Positions 1 to 8,303 are shown, counted from the first letter of the stretch. The stretch is DNA of 18,073 nucleotides from an uncultured Clostridia bacterium (GCA_904502015.1 CAJGEA010000021.1:1-18073), one strand, 5' to 3'. Numbers and translations: made by a program. Notes: a model not told the origin generated them from the sequence alone.

Positions 1-1209
1 GAGGGCTACGTTCCCTACACCTTCGGCATGCCCCTCGAGGTCGGCGGCAAGTACTACTACGACAACCGCGGTCGCAACCTCTACCTGTTCCGCGTGGGTA
101 GCGAGCCCATTGAGAACGGCATCCGCATCGTGGCGTCCCACGTGGACAATCCCCGCATTGACGTCAAGCAGTCCCCTCTCTACGAGGACGGCGGCTTTGC
201 CTTCTTCAAGACCCGCTACTTCGGCGGTATCCGCAAGTACCAGTGGGTGACCATTCCCCTCGCCCTCCACGGCGTGGTGGTCAAGCAGGACGGCACCACC
301 GTCAACGTGGTCATCGGTGAGGACGAGTCGGATCCCGTGCTCTACATCAACGATCTGCTCCCCCACCTCGCGCAGGATCAGTCCGCTCAGCCTCTCGGCA
401 AGGCCATCCCCGCCGAGAATCTGAACATCCTGCTGGGCACCCGCCCCTACCCCGAGTGCGAGGGCGATGCCATCCGCCTCAACGTCCTCTCCCTGCTCAA
501 CGAAAAGTACGGCATCACTGAGGAAGACTTCCTCTCGGCTGATATTTCCGCCGTTCCCGCAGGCAAGGCACGCGACGTGGGTCTTGACCGCTCGCTCATC
601 GGTGCGTACGGTCACGACGACCGCGTGTGCGCCTACCCCAGCCTGACCGCGCTGTTCGGCTCGGACGACGCCGTTCACACCTCCATGGTCATTTTGGCCG
701 ACAAGGAGGAGATCGGCAGCGAGGGAAACACGGGTATGCAGTGCGACATCATGGTAGACATCATGGAGGAGATCTCTCGCGCGCTGGGCGGCAACTTTGC
801 CACCGTCAAGGCCAACTCCAAGTGCCTCTCGTCCGACGTGACCGCATGCTTTGACCCCAACTTCCCCGAGGTGTTCGACCGCCGCAACGTATCCCTCATC
901 AACTGCGGCGTAGCTATGTCCAAATACACTGGACACGGCGGCAAGGTAGGCACCAACGATGCCCCCGCCGAGTACGTCGCATGGATCCGCAAAATCATGG
1001 CGGATGCGGGCGTTATCTGGCAGGCAGGCGACATGGGCAAGACCGATGTGGGCGGCGGCGGAACGGTCGCCAAGTACATCGCCAAGCACAACATCGAGAC
1101 GGTTGACCTCGGCGTACCCGTGATCTCCATGCACGCCCCCTACGAGGTCATCTCCAAGGCCGACCTCTACACCGCGCATCTGGCGTTCGCCGCCTTCTTC
1201 CGCGCGTAA
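1..1209 (+). CDS. M18 family aminopeptidase, 5' end cut by the window
   Basis: Zinc metallo-aminopeptidase that removes N-terminal residues from peptides in the cytoplasm, probably in peptide turnover. The reading frame is open from base 1, so the ATG at 28 is internal; about 402 residues are present and roughly 50-60 N-terminal residues are missing compared with usual family members. All family blocks are visible in order: SHVDNPRID (metal-binding His), GHDDRVCAY (bridging Asp), DKEEIGSEG (catalytic and metal Glu pair), SSDVTACFDPNF (metal Asp), GGKVGTNDAPAEY, GDMGKTDVGGGGT and SMHAPYEV (last metal His). The stop codon lies one base before the prfA ATG, so the two genes are very likely co-transcribed. 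The family assignment is firm; the natural substrate is not known. Confidence 0.95.
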   Translation, partial: EGYVPYTFGMPLEVGGKYYYDNRGRNLYLFRVGSEPIENGIRIVASHVDNPRIDVKQSPLYEDGGFAFFKTRYFGGIRKYQWVTIPLALHGVVVKQDGTTVNVVIGEDESDPVLYINDLLPHLAQDQSAQPLGKAIPAENLNILLGTRPYPECEGDAIRLNVLSLLNEKYGITEEDFLSADISAVPAGKARDVGLDRSLIGAYGHDDRVCAYPSLTALFGSDDAVHTSMVILADKEEIGSEGNTGMQCDIMVDIMEEISRALGGNFATVKANSKCLSSDVTACFDPNFPEVFDRRNVSLINCGVAMSKYTGHGGKVGTNDAPAEYVAWIRKIMADAGVIWQAGDMGKTDVGGGGTVAKYIAKHNIETVDLGVPVISMHAPYEVISKADLYTAHLAFAAFFRA

Positions 1210-1210
1210 T

Positions 1211-2293
1211 ATGTTTGAAAAGCTCGAACCCGTCCTCCGTCGCTACGAGGACATGGAGTTTCGTCTGACGCTCCCCGAAACCATTACCAATCCCGCCGTT
1301 TACACGGCGCTCATCAAGGAATACAACCAACTGACTCCCGTCGTGGAGGCCTACCGTGCCTACCGCATCATGGAAATGACTCTCGCCGAGGCCGAGGATC
1401 TGCTGAACACCGAGGACGACCCCGAAATGCGCGCCTTCGCCATAGAGGAAGCCGAATCCATCCGAAAGCGCATGGCGACTGCCGAGGCCGAGCTTCGCGC
1501 CCTGCTCATCCCCCGCGACCCCGACGATGACCGCTCGGTCATCGTGGAGATCCGCGCGGGCACGGGCGGCGAGGAGGCGGCGCTGTTTGCCGCCGACCTC
1601 TACCGCATGTATAGCATGTACGCGCAGTCCCAAGGCTTTCGCATCAGTATCACCTCGGTCAACGAAACCGAGCTGGGCGGCTTCCGTGAGATCACCTTCC
1701 TCTGCGAGGGCCACGGCGCATTCTCCCGATTCAAATTCGAGTCGGGCATCCACCGCGTTCAGCGCGTGCCCGCGACCGAGTCGCAGGGGCGCATCCAGAC
1801 CTCGGCGGCCAGCGTGGCCGTTCTGCCCGAGATGGAGGACGTGTGCATTGAGATCAAGGACAGCGACCTCATTTTTGAGGCCTGCAAGTCCAGCGGCGCG
1901 GGCGGCCAGCACATCAACAAGACCTCCTCGGCCGTGCGCCTGACACACAAGCCCACGGGCATCGTGGTGGAGTGCCAGCAGGAGCGCTCCCAATTCCAGA
2001 ACAAGGATCGCGCGCTGGAGATGCTTCGATCCAAGCTCTACCACATCCAAAAGACCGCGCAGGACGAGGCGGTGGCCTCCTCCCGCCGCTCGCAGGTGGG
2101 ATCAGGTGACCGAAGCGAGAAGATCCGCACCTACAACTACCCCCAGAGCCGTGTGACCGATCATCGGATCGGCTTTTCCCTGTTCGACCTTGCCGCCTTT
2201 ATGAACGGCGCCATCGCCCCCATGATTGAGGCGCTGACCGCGGCGGATACCGCCGAGAAGATGCGAGCGCAGGACGAGCAGTTCCCCAACTGA
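1211..2293 (+). CDS. prfA: Peptide chain release factor 1 (RF1)
   Basis: Recognises UAA and UAG stop codons in the ribosomal A site and triggers peptide release. The 360-residue length is typical. The catalytic GGQ motif is at residues 231-233 inside SSGAGGQHINKTSSAVR. The codon-reading tripeptide P187-A188-T189 (RVPATESQGR) is the PxT form of RF1, not the SPF form of RF2. The N-terminal helical domain and the C-terminal DHRIGFS block are also present. No Shine-Dalgarno sequence precedes the ATG, which starts one base after the aminopeptidase stop (TAA-T-ATG), so translation probably depends on coupling. In many Firmicutes the next gene is prmC, which methylates the GGQ glutamine; here the next gene is sua5. 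Confidence 0.98.
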   Translation: MFEKLEPVLRRYEDMEFRLTLPETITNPAVYTALIKEYNQLTPVVEAYRAYRIMEMTLAEAEDLLNTEDDPEMRAFAIEEAESIRKRMATAEAELRALLIPRDPDDDRSVIVEIRAGTGGEEAALFAADLYRMYSMYAQSQGFRISITSVNETELGGFREITFLCEGHGAFSRFKFESGIHRVQRVPATESQGRIQTSAASVAVLPEMEDVCIEIKDSDLIFEACKSSGAGGQHINKTSSAVRLTHKPTGIVVECQQERSQFQNKDRALEMLRSKLYHIQKTAQDEAVASSRRSQVGSGDRSEKIRTYNYPQSRVTDHRIGFSLFDLAAFMNGAIAPMIEALTAADTAEKMRAQDEQFPN

Positions 2294-2320
2294 AAGTAAG
2301 AACCCCACAAACCTGACATC

Positions 2321-2330
2321 GGAGGCTATT
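2321..2330 (+). promoter_or_regulatory. Ribosome binding site that sets the TTG start of sua5
   Basis: GGAGG at 2321-2325 stands five bases before TTG at 2331. The first ATG in frame, at 2373, has no such site and would remove the conserved N-terminal strand of the YrdC domain. This supports the TTG start. Confidence 0.75.
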
Positions 2331-3419
2331 TTGCAAACCGAACTTATCCGCATACAGGACCTGCACGCCTCGATGCCCCACATCGTCCGCGCCGCCGAGG
2401 TCATACGAAGCGGCGGACTCGTGGTATTCCCCACCGAAACCGTCTACGGACTCGGAGGGGACGGCACGAACGCCGAGGCGGCAAAAAAGATTTACGCCGC
2501 CAAGGGGCGTCCCTCGGACAACCCCCTGATTATCCACGTAGCTACCCCCGAGGATGCGGCTCGCTACACCTGCGCCGAGCCTGCGGCCTACGCGCTCTAC
2601 CTGCGTCTGGCCAAAGCATTTATGCCCGGCCCGCTGACCGTCATCCTGCCGCGGCAGGACAACATCCCTCTTTCCACGACGGGAGGACTTGACACCGTGG
2701 CGGTGCGTTGCCCCTCCCACCCCGTGGCGCACGCGCTCATTGAGGCGGCTGGTGTGCCTATCGCCGCTCCCTCGGCGAATCTCTCGGGCAAGCCTTCCCC
2801 CACCTCTGCCAACCACGTCGCCACCGATCTGGACGGTCGGGTGGATATGATACTCGACGGCGGCGAGTGCGATATCGGGCTGGAATCCACCATTGTGAAA
2901 ATTGACGTTGCCGAGGACGGCGAAGCATATCTGACTCTACTGCGCCCCGGCGGCATTACCTGCGACGCGCTCTCCTGCGTATGCGACCGCGTTGAGGTAG
3001 CCCCCGCCGTATCCGAGCAGCTCGGCAAGGACGAGCGCCCCCTTTCCCCCGGCATGAAATACAGACACTACGCCCCCTCCGCGCCTTTGGTACTCCTGCG
3101 GGGCGAGGATGCCGACGTGCTCGCTTTTCTGCAAGAGCAGCAGGCCACGTCAGCCTGCGCCATTCTCTGCTACGACGAGGAGGTGGCCGAGCTTCGCCCC
3201 GAGGGTCTTCTGCCCGTGGGAGGCCGCGCCGACCTGTCGACGCAGGCACACCGTCTGTTTGCCCGACTCCGTGAGGCCGACGGCATGAATGCCGTCGAGC
3301 TCATTTACGCGCACCTGCCCGACAAGAGCGGGCTGGGACTCGCGCTCTACAACCGCATGATCCGTGCGGCGGCGCACACCGTCCTCTCCATTGGAACGGG
3401 CGGAATCCCCGAAGAATAA
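2331..3419 (+). CDS. sua5: L-threonylcarbamoyladenylate synthase, two-domain Sua5 type
   Basis: Makes threonylcarbamoyl-AMP from threonine, bicarbonate and ATP, the first step of t6A formation at position 37 of tRNAs that read ANN codons; cytoplasmic. At 362 residues it has both Sua5 domains. The N-terminal YrdC domain shows FPTETVYGLGG, the nucleotide-binding K58-G59-R60 in AAKGRPSDNPL, APSANLSG and LESTIVK. The linker SPGMKYRHYAP is at 239-249, followed by the Rossmann-like C-terminal Sua5 domain. It is therefore Sua5/YwlC rather than single-domain TsaC. The start is TTG, chosen because GGAGG lies just upstream and the protein begins properly there. It lies 37 bases after prfA and 21 before the topoisomerase gene, in the same apparent operon. 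B. subtilis ywlC also lies downstream of prfA, so the neighbourhood is conserved. Confidence 0.95.
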   Translation: MQTELIRIQDLHASMPHIVRAAEVIRSGGLVVFPTETVYGLGGDGTNAEAAKKIYAAKGRPSDNPLIIHVATPEDAARYTCAEPAAYALYLRLAKAFMPGPLTVILPRQDNIPLSTTGGLDTVAVRCPSHPVAHALIEAAGVPIAAPSANLSGKPSPTSANHVATDLDGRVDMILDGGECDIGLESTIVKIDVAEDGEAYLTLLRPGGITCDALSCVCDRVEVAPAVSEQLGKDERPLSPGMKYRHYAPSAPLVLLRGEDADVLAFLQEQQATSACAILCYDEEVAELRPEGLLPVGGRADLSTQAHRLFARLREADGMNAVELIYAHLPDKSGLGLALYNRMIRAAAHTVLSIGTGGIPEE

Positions 3420-3440
3420 GACAAAAAGGACGGAACAATC

Positions 3441-5690
3441 ATGGCCAAGAAAAAGAAAGCGCCCGCGGTCAAGGAGCTTCCTCCCGCGCCCGTGCGCTAC
3501 CAACCCATAACCGAAACGCTGGAAACCAACTACATGCCCTATGCCATGTCGGTCATCGTTTCCCGCGCCATCCCCGAGATCGACGGCTTCAAGCCCGCTC
3601 ACCGCAAGCTCCTTTACACCATGTATAAGATGGGTTTGCTCACAGGCCGCTACGTCAAGAGCGCGAACGTCGTCGGTGAAACCATGAAGCTCAATCCTCA
3701 CGGCGACGCCGCCATCTACGATACTATGGTGCGTTTGACGCGGGACCACGAGGCCCTGCTCCACCCCTTCGTGGACTCCAAGGGCTCGTTCGGCAAGCAC
3801 TACTCCACCTCCACGATGGTCGCCGCCGCACCCCGATACACCGAGGTACGGCTGGAATCCTTCTGCCAGGAGATTTTCAAGGGTGTGGAGAAGGACGCCG
3901 TGGATATGGTGGACAACTACGACAGTACCATGAAGGAGCCTTCCTTGCTCCCCACTACCTTCCCCAACGTCCTGGTATCCCCCAACAAGGGTATTGCGGT
4001 GGGCATGGCCTCCGACATCTGCTCCTTCAATCTGGGCGAGATCTGCGACGGCACCATCGCCATGCTCAAAAAGCCCAGCGTGTCGGTTGATCGCCTCATG
4101 GAGCTCATTAAGGCCCCCGATTTTCCCGGTGGCGGCGCGCTGATCTACGATGCGGCGCAGATCCGCAACATCTATGAAACGGGCTCGGGCTCAGTCAAGG
4201 TGCGCGCCCGCTACCGCTACGACGCCGATGAGAACTGCATCGACATTCTGGAGATCCCTTACTCCACCAGCATCGAGCAGGTCATGGAAAAGATCGCCGA
4301 GCTGGTCAAGACGGGCAAGGTCAAGGAGATCACCGATTTCCGCGACGAAATCGACCTCTCGGGCTTCAAGCTGACGCTGGATCTGCGCCGCGGCACCGAT
4401 CCCGAAAAGCTCATGACCAAGCTCTTCAAGATGACCCCTCTCGAGGACAACTTCAAGTGCAACTTCAACATCCTCATTGACTCGGTGCCGCGCCAGATGG
4501 GCGTGCCCGAGATCCTGCGCGAGTGGATCTCCTTCCGTATGGGCTGCGTGCGCCGCGAGCTGACCTTCGATCTTTGCAAGAAGCGGGACAAGCTCCACCT
4601 GCTGGAGGCGCTCGCCAAGGTACTGCTGGATATTGATCTGGCGATCAAGATCATCCGCAAGACCGAGAAGGAGGCCGACGTTATTCCCTCGCTGATGAAG
4701 GGCTTTGATATTGACGAGATCCAGGCAAACTACATCGCCGAGATCAAGCTGCGCGCCCTCAACCGTGAGTATATTCTCAACCGCATTGCCGAGATGGAGA
4801 ACCTGCGCGCCGAGATCGCCGAGCTGGAATCCATCCTCGCCGATGACCTGAAAATCAAGGCACTCATCGCTTCCCAGCTCACCGAGATCAAGAAAAAGTA
4901 CGGCCAGCCCCGCAAGACCCAGATCATCCACGCGGGTGACGTCAAGGTCTATAACGAGGAAGAGCACATTGAAAACTTCCCCGTCAAGCTGGTCTTTACC
5001 GCCGAAGGGTATTTCAAGAAGATCGCGGTCAACCCCCGCGTAACCTTCTCGGTGGAGGATCAGAAGCTCAAGGACGGCGACAAGGTCACCCTTGTGCTGG
5101 ATGCCGAAAACCGCGACGAGCTGGTGTTCTACACCAATCGCGGTCAGGTTTACCGCGCCTCTGCCGACTCCTTCGACACCCTGAAATCCTCCTCTATGGG
5201 TGAGTACATCCCCTCCAAGCTGAAGATGGACGAGGGTGAGTGTCCCGTATACATGGAGGTGCGCAACGATTATCCCGAAGGCGAGAATCTGGTATTCATC
5301 TTTGCCAACGGCAAGGGCGTGCGGGTTCCCGTAACCGCCTACGTCACCAAGGGTACGCGCCGCAAGCTGACTGGCGCGTTCTCCACCGCATCCCCCATCG
5401 TGGCTATCTTTACGGAGCGGGAGAAGGATCCCTTTGACATTCTGATGATCTCCTCGTCGGACAGGGCCATCCTCATCAAGTCCTCGCTGATTCCCATCAA
5501 GACCACGCGCACCTCGGGCGGCGTTCAGCTCTTTGCCCTGCGCAAGGATCAGACGATCAAGGTAGCTCTTGCTCAGTTCGGGGACAGCTACCAGAACGTC
5601 AAATCCTACCGCAAGCTCAAGATTCCCGCCACGGGCACGTTGCTCGAGGAGAAAAATATCGACATCCAACAGATCAAAATTGATACCTAA
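3441..5690 (+). CDS. Type II topoisomerase subunit A (ParC/GyrA family, probably topoisomerase IV-like)
   Basis: DNA breakage-reunion subunit of an ATP-dependent type II topoisomerase, needed to relax or unlink DNA. The 749-residue protein has a Lys-rich start, then the winged-helix breakage domain with SRAIPEIDGFKPAHRKLLY, NPHGDAAIYDT and AAAPRYTEVRLE. The catalytic tyrosine is Y133, preceded by R132. A long helical region (roughly 440-490) leads to a beta-rich C-terminal domain from about 505. The GyrA box (QRRGGKG-like), needed for negative supercoiling by gyrase, is not visible, which favours topoisomerase IV. The position equivalent to E. coli GyrA Ser83 is Ala90; Asp87 is kept as Asp94. 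No B subunit (GyrB/ParE) is encoded in the window. AAGGA ten bases upstream supports the ATG. Confidence 0.93.
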   Translation: MAKKKKAPAVKELPPAPVRYQPITETLETNYMPYAMSVIVSRAIPEIDGFKPAHRKLLYTMYKMGLLTGRYVKSANVVGETMKLNPHGDAAIYDTMVRLTRDHEALLHPFVDSKGSFGKHYSTSTMVAAAPRYTEVRLESFCQEIFKGVEKDAVDMVDNYDSTMKEPSLLPTTFPNVLVSPNKGIAVGMASDICSFNLGEICDGTIAMLKKPSVSVDRLMELIKAPDFPGGGALIYDAAQIRNIYETGSGSVKVRARYRYDADENCIDILEIPYSTSIEQVMEKIAELVKTGKVKEITDFRDEIDLSGFKLTLDLRRGTDPEKLMTKLFKMTPLEDNFKCNFNILIDSVPRQMGVPEILREWISFRMGCVRRELTFDLCKKRDKLHLLEALAKVLLDIDLAIKIIRKTEKEADVIPSLMKGFDIDEIQANYIAEIKLRALNREYILNRIAEMENLRAEIAELESILADDLKIKALIASQLTEIKKKYGQPRKTQIIHAGDVKVYNEEEHIENFPVKLVFTAEGYFKKIAVNPRVTFSVEDQKLKDGDKVTLVLDAENRDELVFYTNRGQVYRASADSFDTLKSSSMGEYIPSKLKMDEGECPVYMEVRNDYPEGENLVFIFANGKGVRVPVTAYVTKGTRRKLTGAFSTASPIVAIFTEREKDPFDILMISSSDRAILIKSSLIPIKTTRTSGGVQLFALRKDQTIKVALAQFGDSYQNVKSYRKLKIPATGTLLEEKNIDIQQIKIDT

Positions 5691-5708
5691 GAAAAAGGAG
5701 AATACATC

Positions 5709-5828
5709 ATGCAAGCAAACCGTCAAAAGAAGTGGATCCGTATCATGGCGTGGATCCTGAGCATCCTGATGGTCGCCTCGGGTGCCGCCTCGGTGCTCTA
5801 CATCATCATCGCGACTCTGCTGGGCTGA
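5709..5828 (+). CDS. 39-residue single-pass membrane microprotein, DUF4044/Prli42-like
   Basis: A small gene encoding 39 residues: a polar, basic N-terminus (MQANRQKKWIRIM) followed by one hydrophobic helix from about residue 14 to 38 containing WILSILMVASG and LYIIIATLLG. A strong ribosome binding site (AAAAAGGAG ending at 5700, eight bases upstream) and its position 18 bases after the topoisomerase gene argue that it is translated in this operon. The size, the K/R-rich start and the pattern of a Met-rich helix resemble the DUF4044 group that includes Listeria Prli42, a membrane anchor for the stressosome. That match is by eye only, and Prli42's function cannot be transferred without the stressosome partners. 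It is probably an inner-membrane protein with its N-terminus in the cytoplasm. Translation is likely; function unknown. Confidence 0.7.
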   Translation: MQANRQKKWIRIMAWILSILMVASGAASVLYIIIATLLG

Positions 5829-5840
5829 TCCCTGCGAAAG

Positions 5841-5877
5841 GCAAGGACGGACGAGTTAACACCTCGTCCGTCCTTGC
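5841..5877 (+). terminator. Perfect 15-bp stem-loop after the prfA-sua5-topoisomerase run, no U-tract
   Basis: GCAAGGACGGACGAG (5841-5855) is exactly complementary to CTCGTCCGTCCTTGC (5863-5877), with a seven-base loop. It begins 13 bases after the microprotein stop, where a terminator or a 3'-end protecting structure is expected. The following bases (TATGACC) contain no U-run, so it may not act as an ordinary intrinsic terminator. Confidence 0.55.
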
Positions 5878-5957
5878 TATGACCACTACAGCCGCGCTCG
5901 CGCACATGTTCCCCTCTCCTTCGCATAGAATAAGCAGGAGGAACACATATACTCAAC

Positions 5958-5991
5958 GCCCGCTTGGAGCGTAAATTCCCTCAAAGCGGGC
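5958..5991 (+). other. Second stem-loop in the gap before the pseudouridine synthase
   Basis: GCCCGCTT (5958-5965) pairs with AAGCGGGC (5984-5991), and the stem can extend inwards past one mismatch. There is no U-tract. It ends 29 bases before the rluA-like ATG, so it could be an RNA processing or attenuation structure in the leader. The rest of 5878-6020 shows no convincing promoter or open frame. Confidence 0.4.
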
Positions 5992-6020
5992 ATGCTATTT
6001 GACAAAGGACGTCAAACGAT

Positions 6021-7070
6021 ATGACCATTATCATCCCTCCCGAATTTGAAGGCAGGACGCTGCGCTCCTACCTCAAATTCACCCTGGCACTCTCCACGGC
6101 AGTAATCGCGCGGCTCAAGAATCACGAGCGCGGCATGGTTGTCAACGGCGAGCGCGTCACGGTTCGATACGTGCTCCGCGCGGGCGACGTGCTGGAAATC
6201 GCTGACCGCGACACGGCCGAGAGCGCCACCGAAACCGTGACTCCCGTACACCTTCCGCTGGAGGTTCTGTACGAGGACGAGCACGTGATCGCACTCTGCA
6301 AGCCCCCCGATATGCCCACCCACCCCTCGCACGGGCATCTCTGCGACACCCTCGCCAACGCGCTGGCGTACCGTTACGAGCAGCAAGGCGAGCCATTCGT
6401 TTTTCGCCCGCTCGGACGGCTGGATCGCAACACCAGCGGCGTGGTGGTCGCCGCAAAAACCCGAGCCGCCTCGGGTACGCTCTCGCAGGCACTACGGCGC
6501 GGCGACGTGAGAAAACGGTATCTGGCGATTCTGGATGGACCTCTGCCCGTAGACGGACAGACACATGACATCATCGCCCCCATCTACCGTCCCCAAGCCG
6601 AGGGAAGCATTCTGCGCGCCGTCTGCTCTGAGGACACCGAGGGCGCGGATCACGCCCACACCCGCTTTCGCGTGTTAGCGTCCTCGGATACCCACAGTTT
6701 GGTACTCGCCGAGCCCGTCACGGGGCGCACCCATCAGTTGCGCGTGCATTTCGCGCACATCGGTCATCCCATTACGGGTGACGAGCTCTACGGACGGGTA
6801 TCTGACCACATCGGGCGGCACGCCCTGCACGCCCTCTCCCTCTCAGTTCCCCTGCCCTATACGCGGGCAACAGGGACATTCTCCTCCGATCATCCCTTGA
6901 CTATGGAGGAGCTTGACCCCCAACTTCCCCTCAACGCGCCCACCCCCGACGGCTATCTCCACACGTGGGCCCCTTTGCCTCCCGATATGGCGCTACTGAT
7001 TGAGATGCTATTTTCCGAGGATTTTGCCTTGCCGTCACGCCCCGTTGTGGGCGATCTGCGCCTTCTGTGA
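6021..7070 (+). CDS. RluA-family pseudouridine synthase
   Basis: Converts specific uridines in rRNA (or tRNA) to pseudouridine in the cytoplasm. The N-terminal part (about 1-60) resembles an S4 RNA-binding domain (RTLRSYLKF...MVVNGERVTVRYVLRAGD). The catalytic domain follows with ALCKPPDMPTHPS, the motif GRLDRNTSGVVV with catalytic Asp135, RKRYLAIL, and TGRTHQLRVHFAHIGHPITGD. At 349 residues it is longer than the usual ~300, with a proline-rich C-terminal extension after about 290. Which RluA/C/D specificity it has cannot be decided from sequence alone. AAGGA lies 11 bases before the ATG. It is 33 bases upstream of the DUF3810 gene with no terminator between, so the two probably form a small operon. 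Confidence 0.93.
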   Translation: MTIIIPPEFEGRTLRSYLKFTLALSTAVIARLKNHERGMVVNGERVTVRYVLRAGDVLEIADRDTAESATETVTPVHLPLEVLYEDEHVIALCKPPDMPTHPSHGHLCDTLANALAYRYEQQGEPFVFRPLGRLDRNTSGVVVAAKTRAASGTLSQALRRGDVRKRYLAILDGPLPVDGQTHDIIAPIYRPQAEGSILRAVCSEDTEGADHAHTRFRVLASSDTHSLVLAEPVTGRTHQLRVHFAHIGHPITGDELYGRVSDHIGRHALHALSLSVPLPYTRATGTFSSDHPLTMEELDPQLPLNAPTPDGYLHTWAPLPPDMALLIEMLFSEDFALPSRPVVGDLRLL

Positions 7071-7103
7071 GCACCAAATAAGAAAAAGAAAGGACATGGG
7101 ACT

Positions 7104-8303
7104 ATGAAGATCACGCGCCCCACGCGACGCTTACCCGAGGAACCGCCGTCCCCGATTTCAACCGATCAATACCTTGCCCTGCCCGAGAATGAGCGGTGTG
7201 CCTACCGTCCTGTCCACCCCAAATGGGAGCGGTTGCCGCGCTGGTGCTTCGTACTATACGGAATCGGAACCGTTTGTCTGATTCTCTACTGGATCATGTC
7301 TCAAAGCACCTCGTTTTCCGATTGGTTCAACGGATCAGTCAGCGCCCCCTTGCGTATGATGGCGGCGGCACTCACGTCATGGATCCCCTTTTCCCTTGCC
7401 GAGTTTGCCATTTTCCTGCTCCCCCTGATCCTGTTCTTCGTGATCCGCCACGCCATGCGGCACTACTGTGACACGTGGCGATCATCGGGCGTATTTTTAG
7501 GAATGCTTTTGGCGGTCGCGGCAGGGCTGTTCTCCCTATTCGTTCTGAATTTTGCGGCGGGCTACCGCACCACCACGCTGGACAACAAGCTGGAACTGGA
7601 GCGCGCTGAGGTTTCGGCGCAGGAGCTCTACGACACGGCGGAGATCCTCGTGGATGCCATCAACCGAGAAACAGCGAACATTTCTTTCTACGAAAACAAT
7701 TTTTCCCTCATGCCCTACTCGGTGTCGGAGCTGAACCATAAGCTCAACGACGCCTACCGCAGCTTTGCGGAGGAGAGCGAGCTGGTCCACCACGCCGACA
7801 GCCGCTTCAAGCCCGTGCTCATCAGCGAATTGATGTCTTACACCCACATCACGGGCGTATACTCCTTCTTCACGGGGGAGGCCAACATCAACACCCATTT
7901 CCCCGACTACTCCATCCCCTATACTGCCGCGCACGAAATGGCGCACCAGCGCGGTATCGCGCGCGAGGACGAGGCGAACTTTGTGGCTTTCCTGGTCTGC
8001 ATCCAATCGGACGACGCCTACATTCGATACAGCGCCTACCTGAATCTGTACGAATACGTAGTATCGGCCCTGCGTCAAGCCGATGTCGAGCTGTACTACA
8101 AGTCGCTTGCGCATCTCAACCGCGAGGTCAGCGCCGAACTGAACGCATACAGCCAATTCTACGACCGCTACCGCGACTCTACGGCGAGTAAGGTGTCGGG
8201 CACGGTCAACAACACCTTCCTGCAATCGCAGGGCACGGCGGGCACGCGCAGCTATGGCATGGTCGTGGATCTGGCGGTCGCCTACTACAAGGAAAACGGG
8301 TAA
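7104..8303 (+). CDS. DUF3810 membrane protein with zinc-metallopeptidase motif
   Basis: Uncharacterised protein of the DUF3810 family. The 399-residue chain has a proline-rich cytoplasmic N-terminus (1-45), then three predicted membrane helices at about 48-66, 96-115 and 129-152. The large domain that follows carries the HExxH-type motif H277-E278-M279-A280-H281 in TAAHEMAHQRGIAREDEAN. The second run of acidic residues (REDEAN) is in the right place to supply a third zinc ligand, as in gluzincin-like peptidases. The family blocks FFTGEANIN and AFLVCIQSDD are also present. It is probably a membrane-anchored protease; the substrate is unknown. AAAGGA lies nine bases before the ATG. A strong terminator follows 53 bases after the stop. 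Confidence 0.88.
   Translation: MKITRPTRRLPEEPPSPISTDQYLALPENERCAYRPVHPKWERLPRWCFVLYGIGTVCLILYWIMSQSTSFSDWFNGSVSAPLRMMAAALTSWIPFSLAEFAIFLLPLILFFVIRHAMRHYCDTWRSSGVFLGMLLAVAAGLFSLFVLNFAAGYRTTTLDNKLELERAEVSAQELYDTAEILVDAINRETANISFYENNFSLMPYSVSELNHKLNDAYRSFAEESELVHHADSRFKPVLISELMSYTHITGVYSFFTGEANINTHFPDYSIPYTAAHEMAHQRGIAREDEANFVAFLVCIQSDDAYIRYSAYLNLYEYVVSALRQADVELYYKSLAHLNREVSAELNAYSQFYDRYRDSTASKVSGTVNNTFLQSQGTAGTRSYGMVVDLAVAYYKENG

Noticed and set aside
1148..2050. 300-residue minus-strand frame opposite prfA
   Set aside because: Shadow of the release factor gene; spans two real genes and has no domain.
4191..5726. 511-residue open frame on the minus strand opposite the topoisomerase gene
   Set aside because: It follows the codon pattern of the real gene on the other strand, has no ribosome binding site and no recognisable domain; a by-product of GC-rich coding DNA.
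5934..5960. AGGAGG ribosome-binding-like sequence in the gap before the pseudouridine synthase
   Set aside because: No ATG, GTG or TTG stands at a usable distance and no conserved-looking short frame follows.
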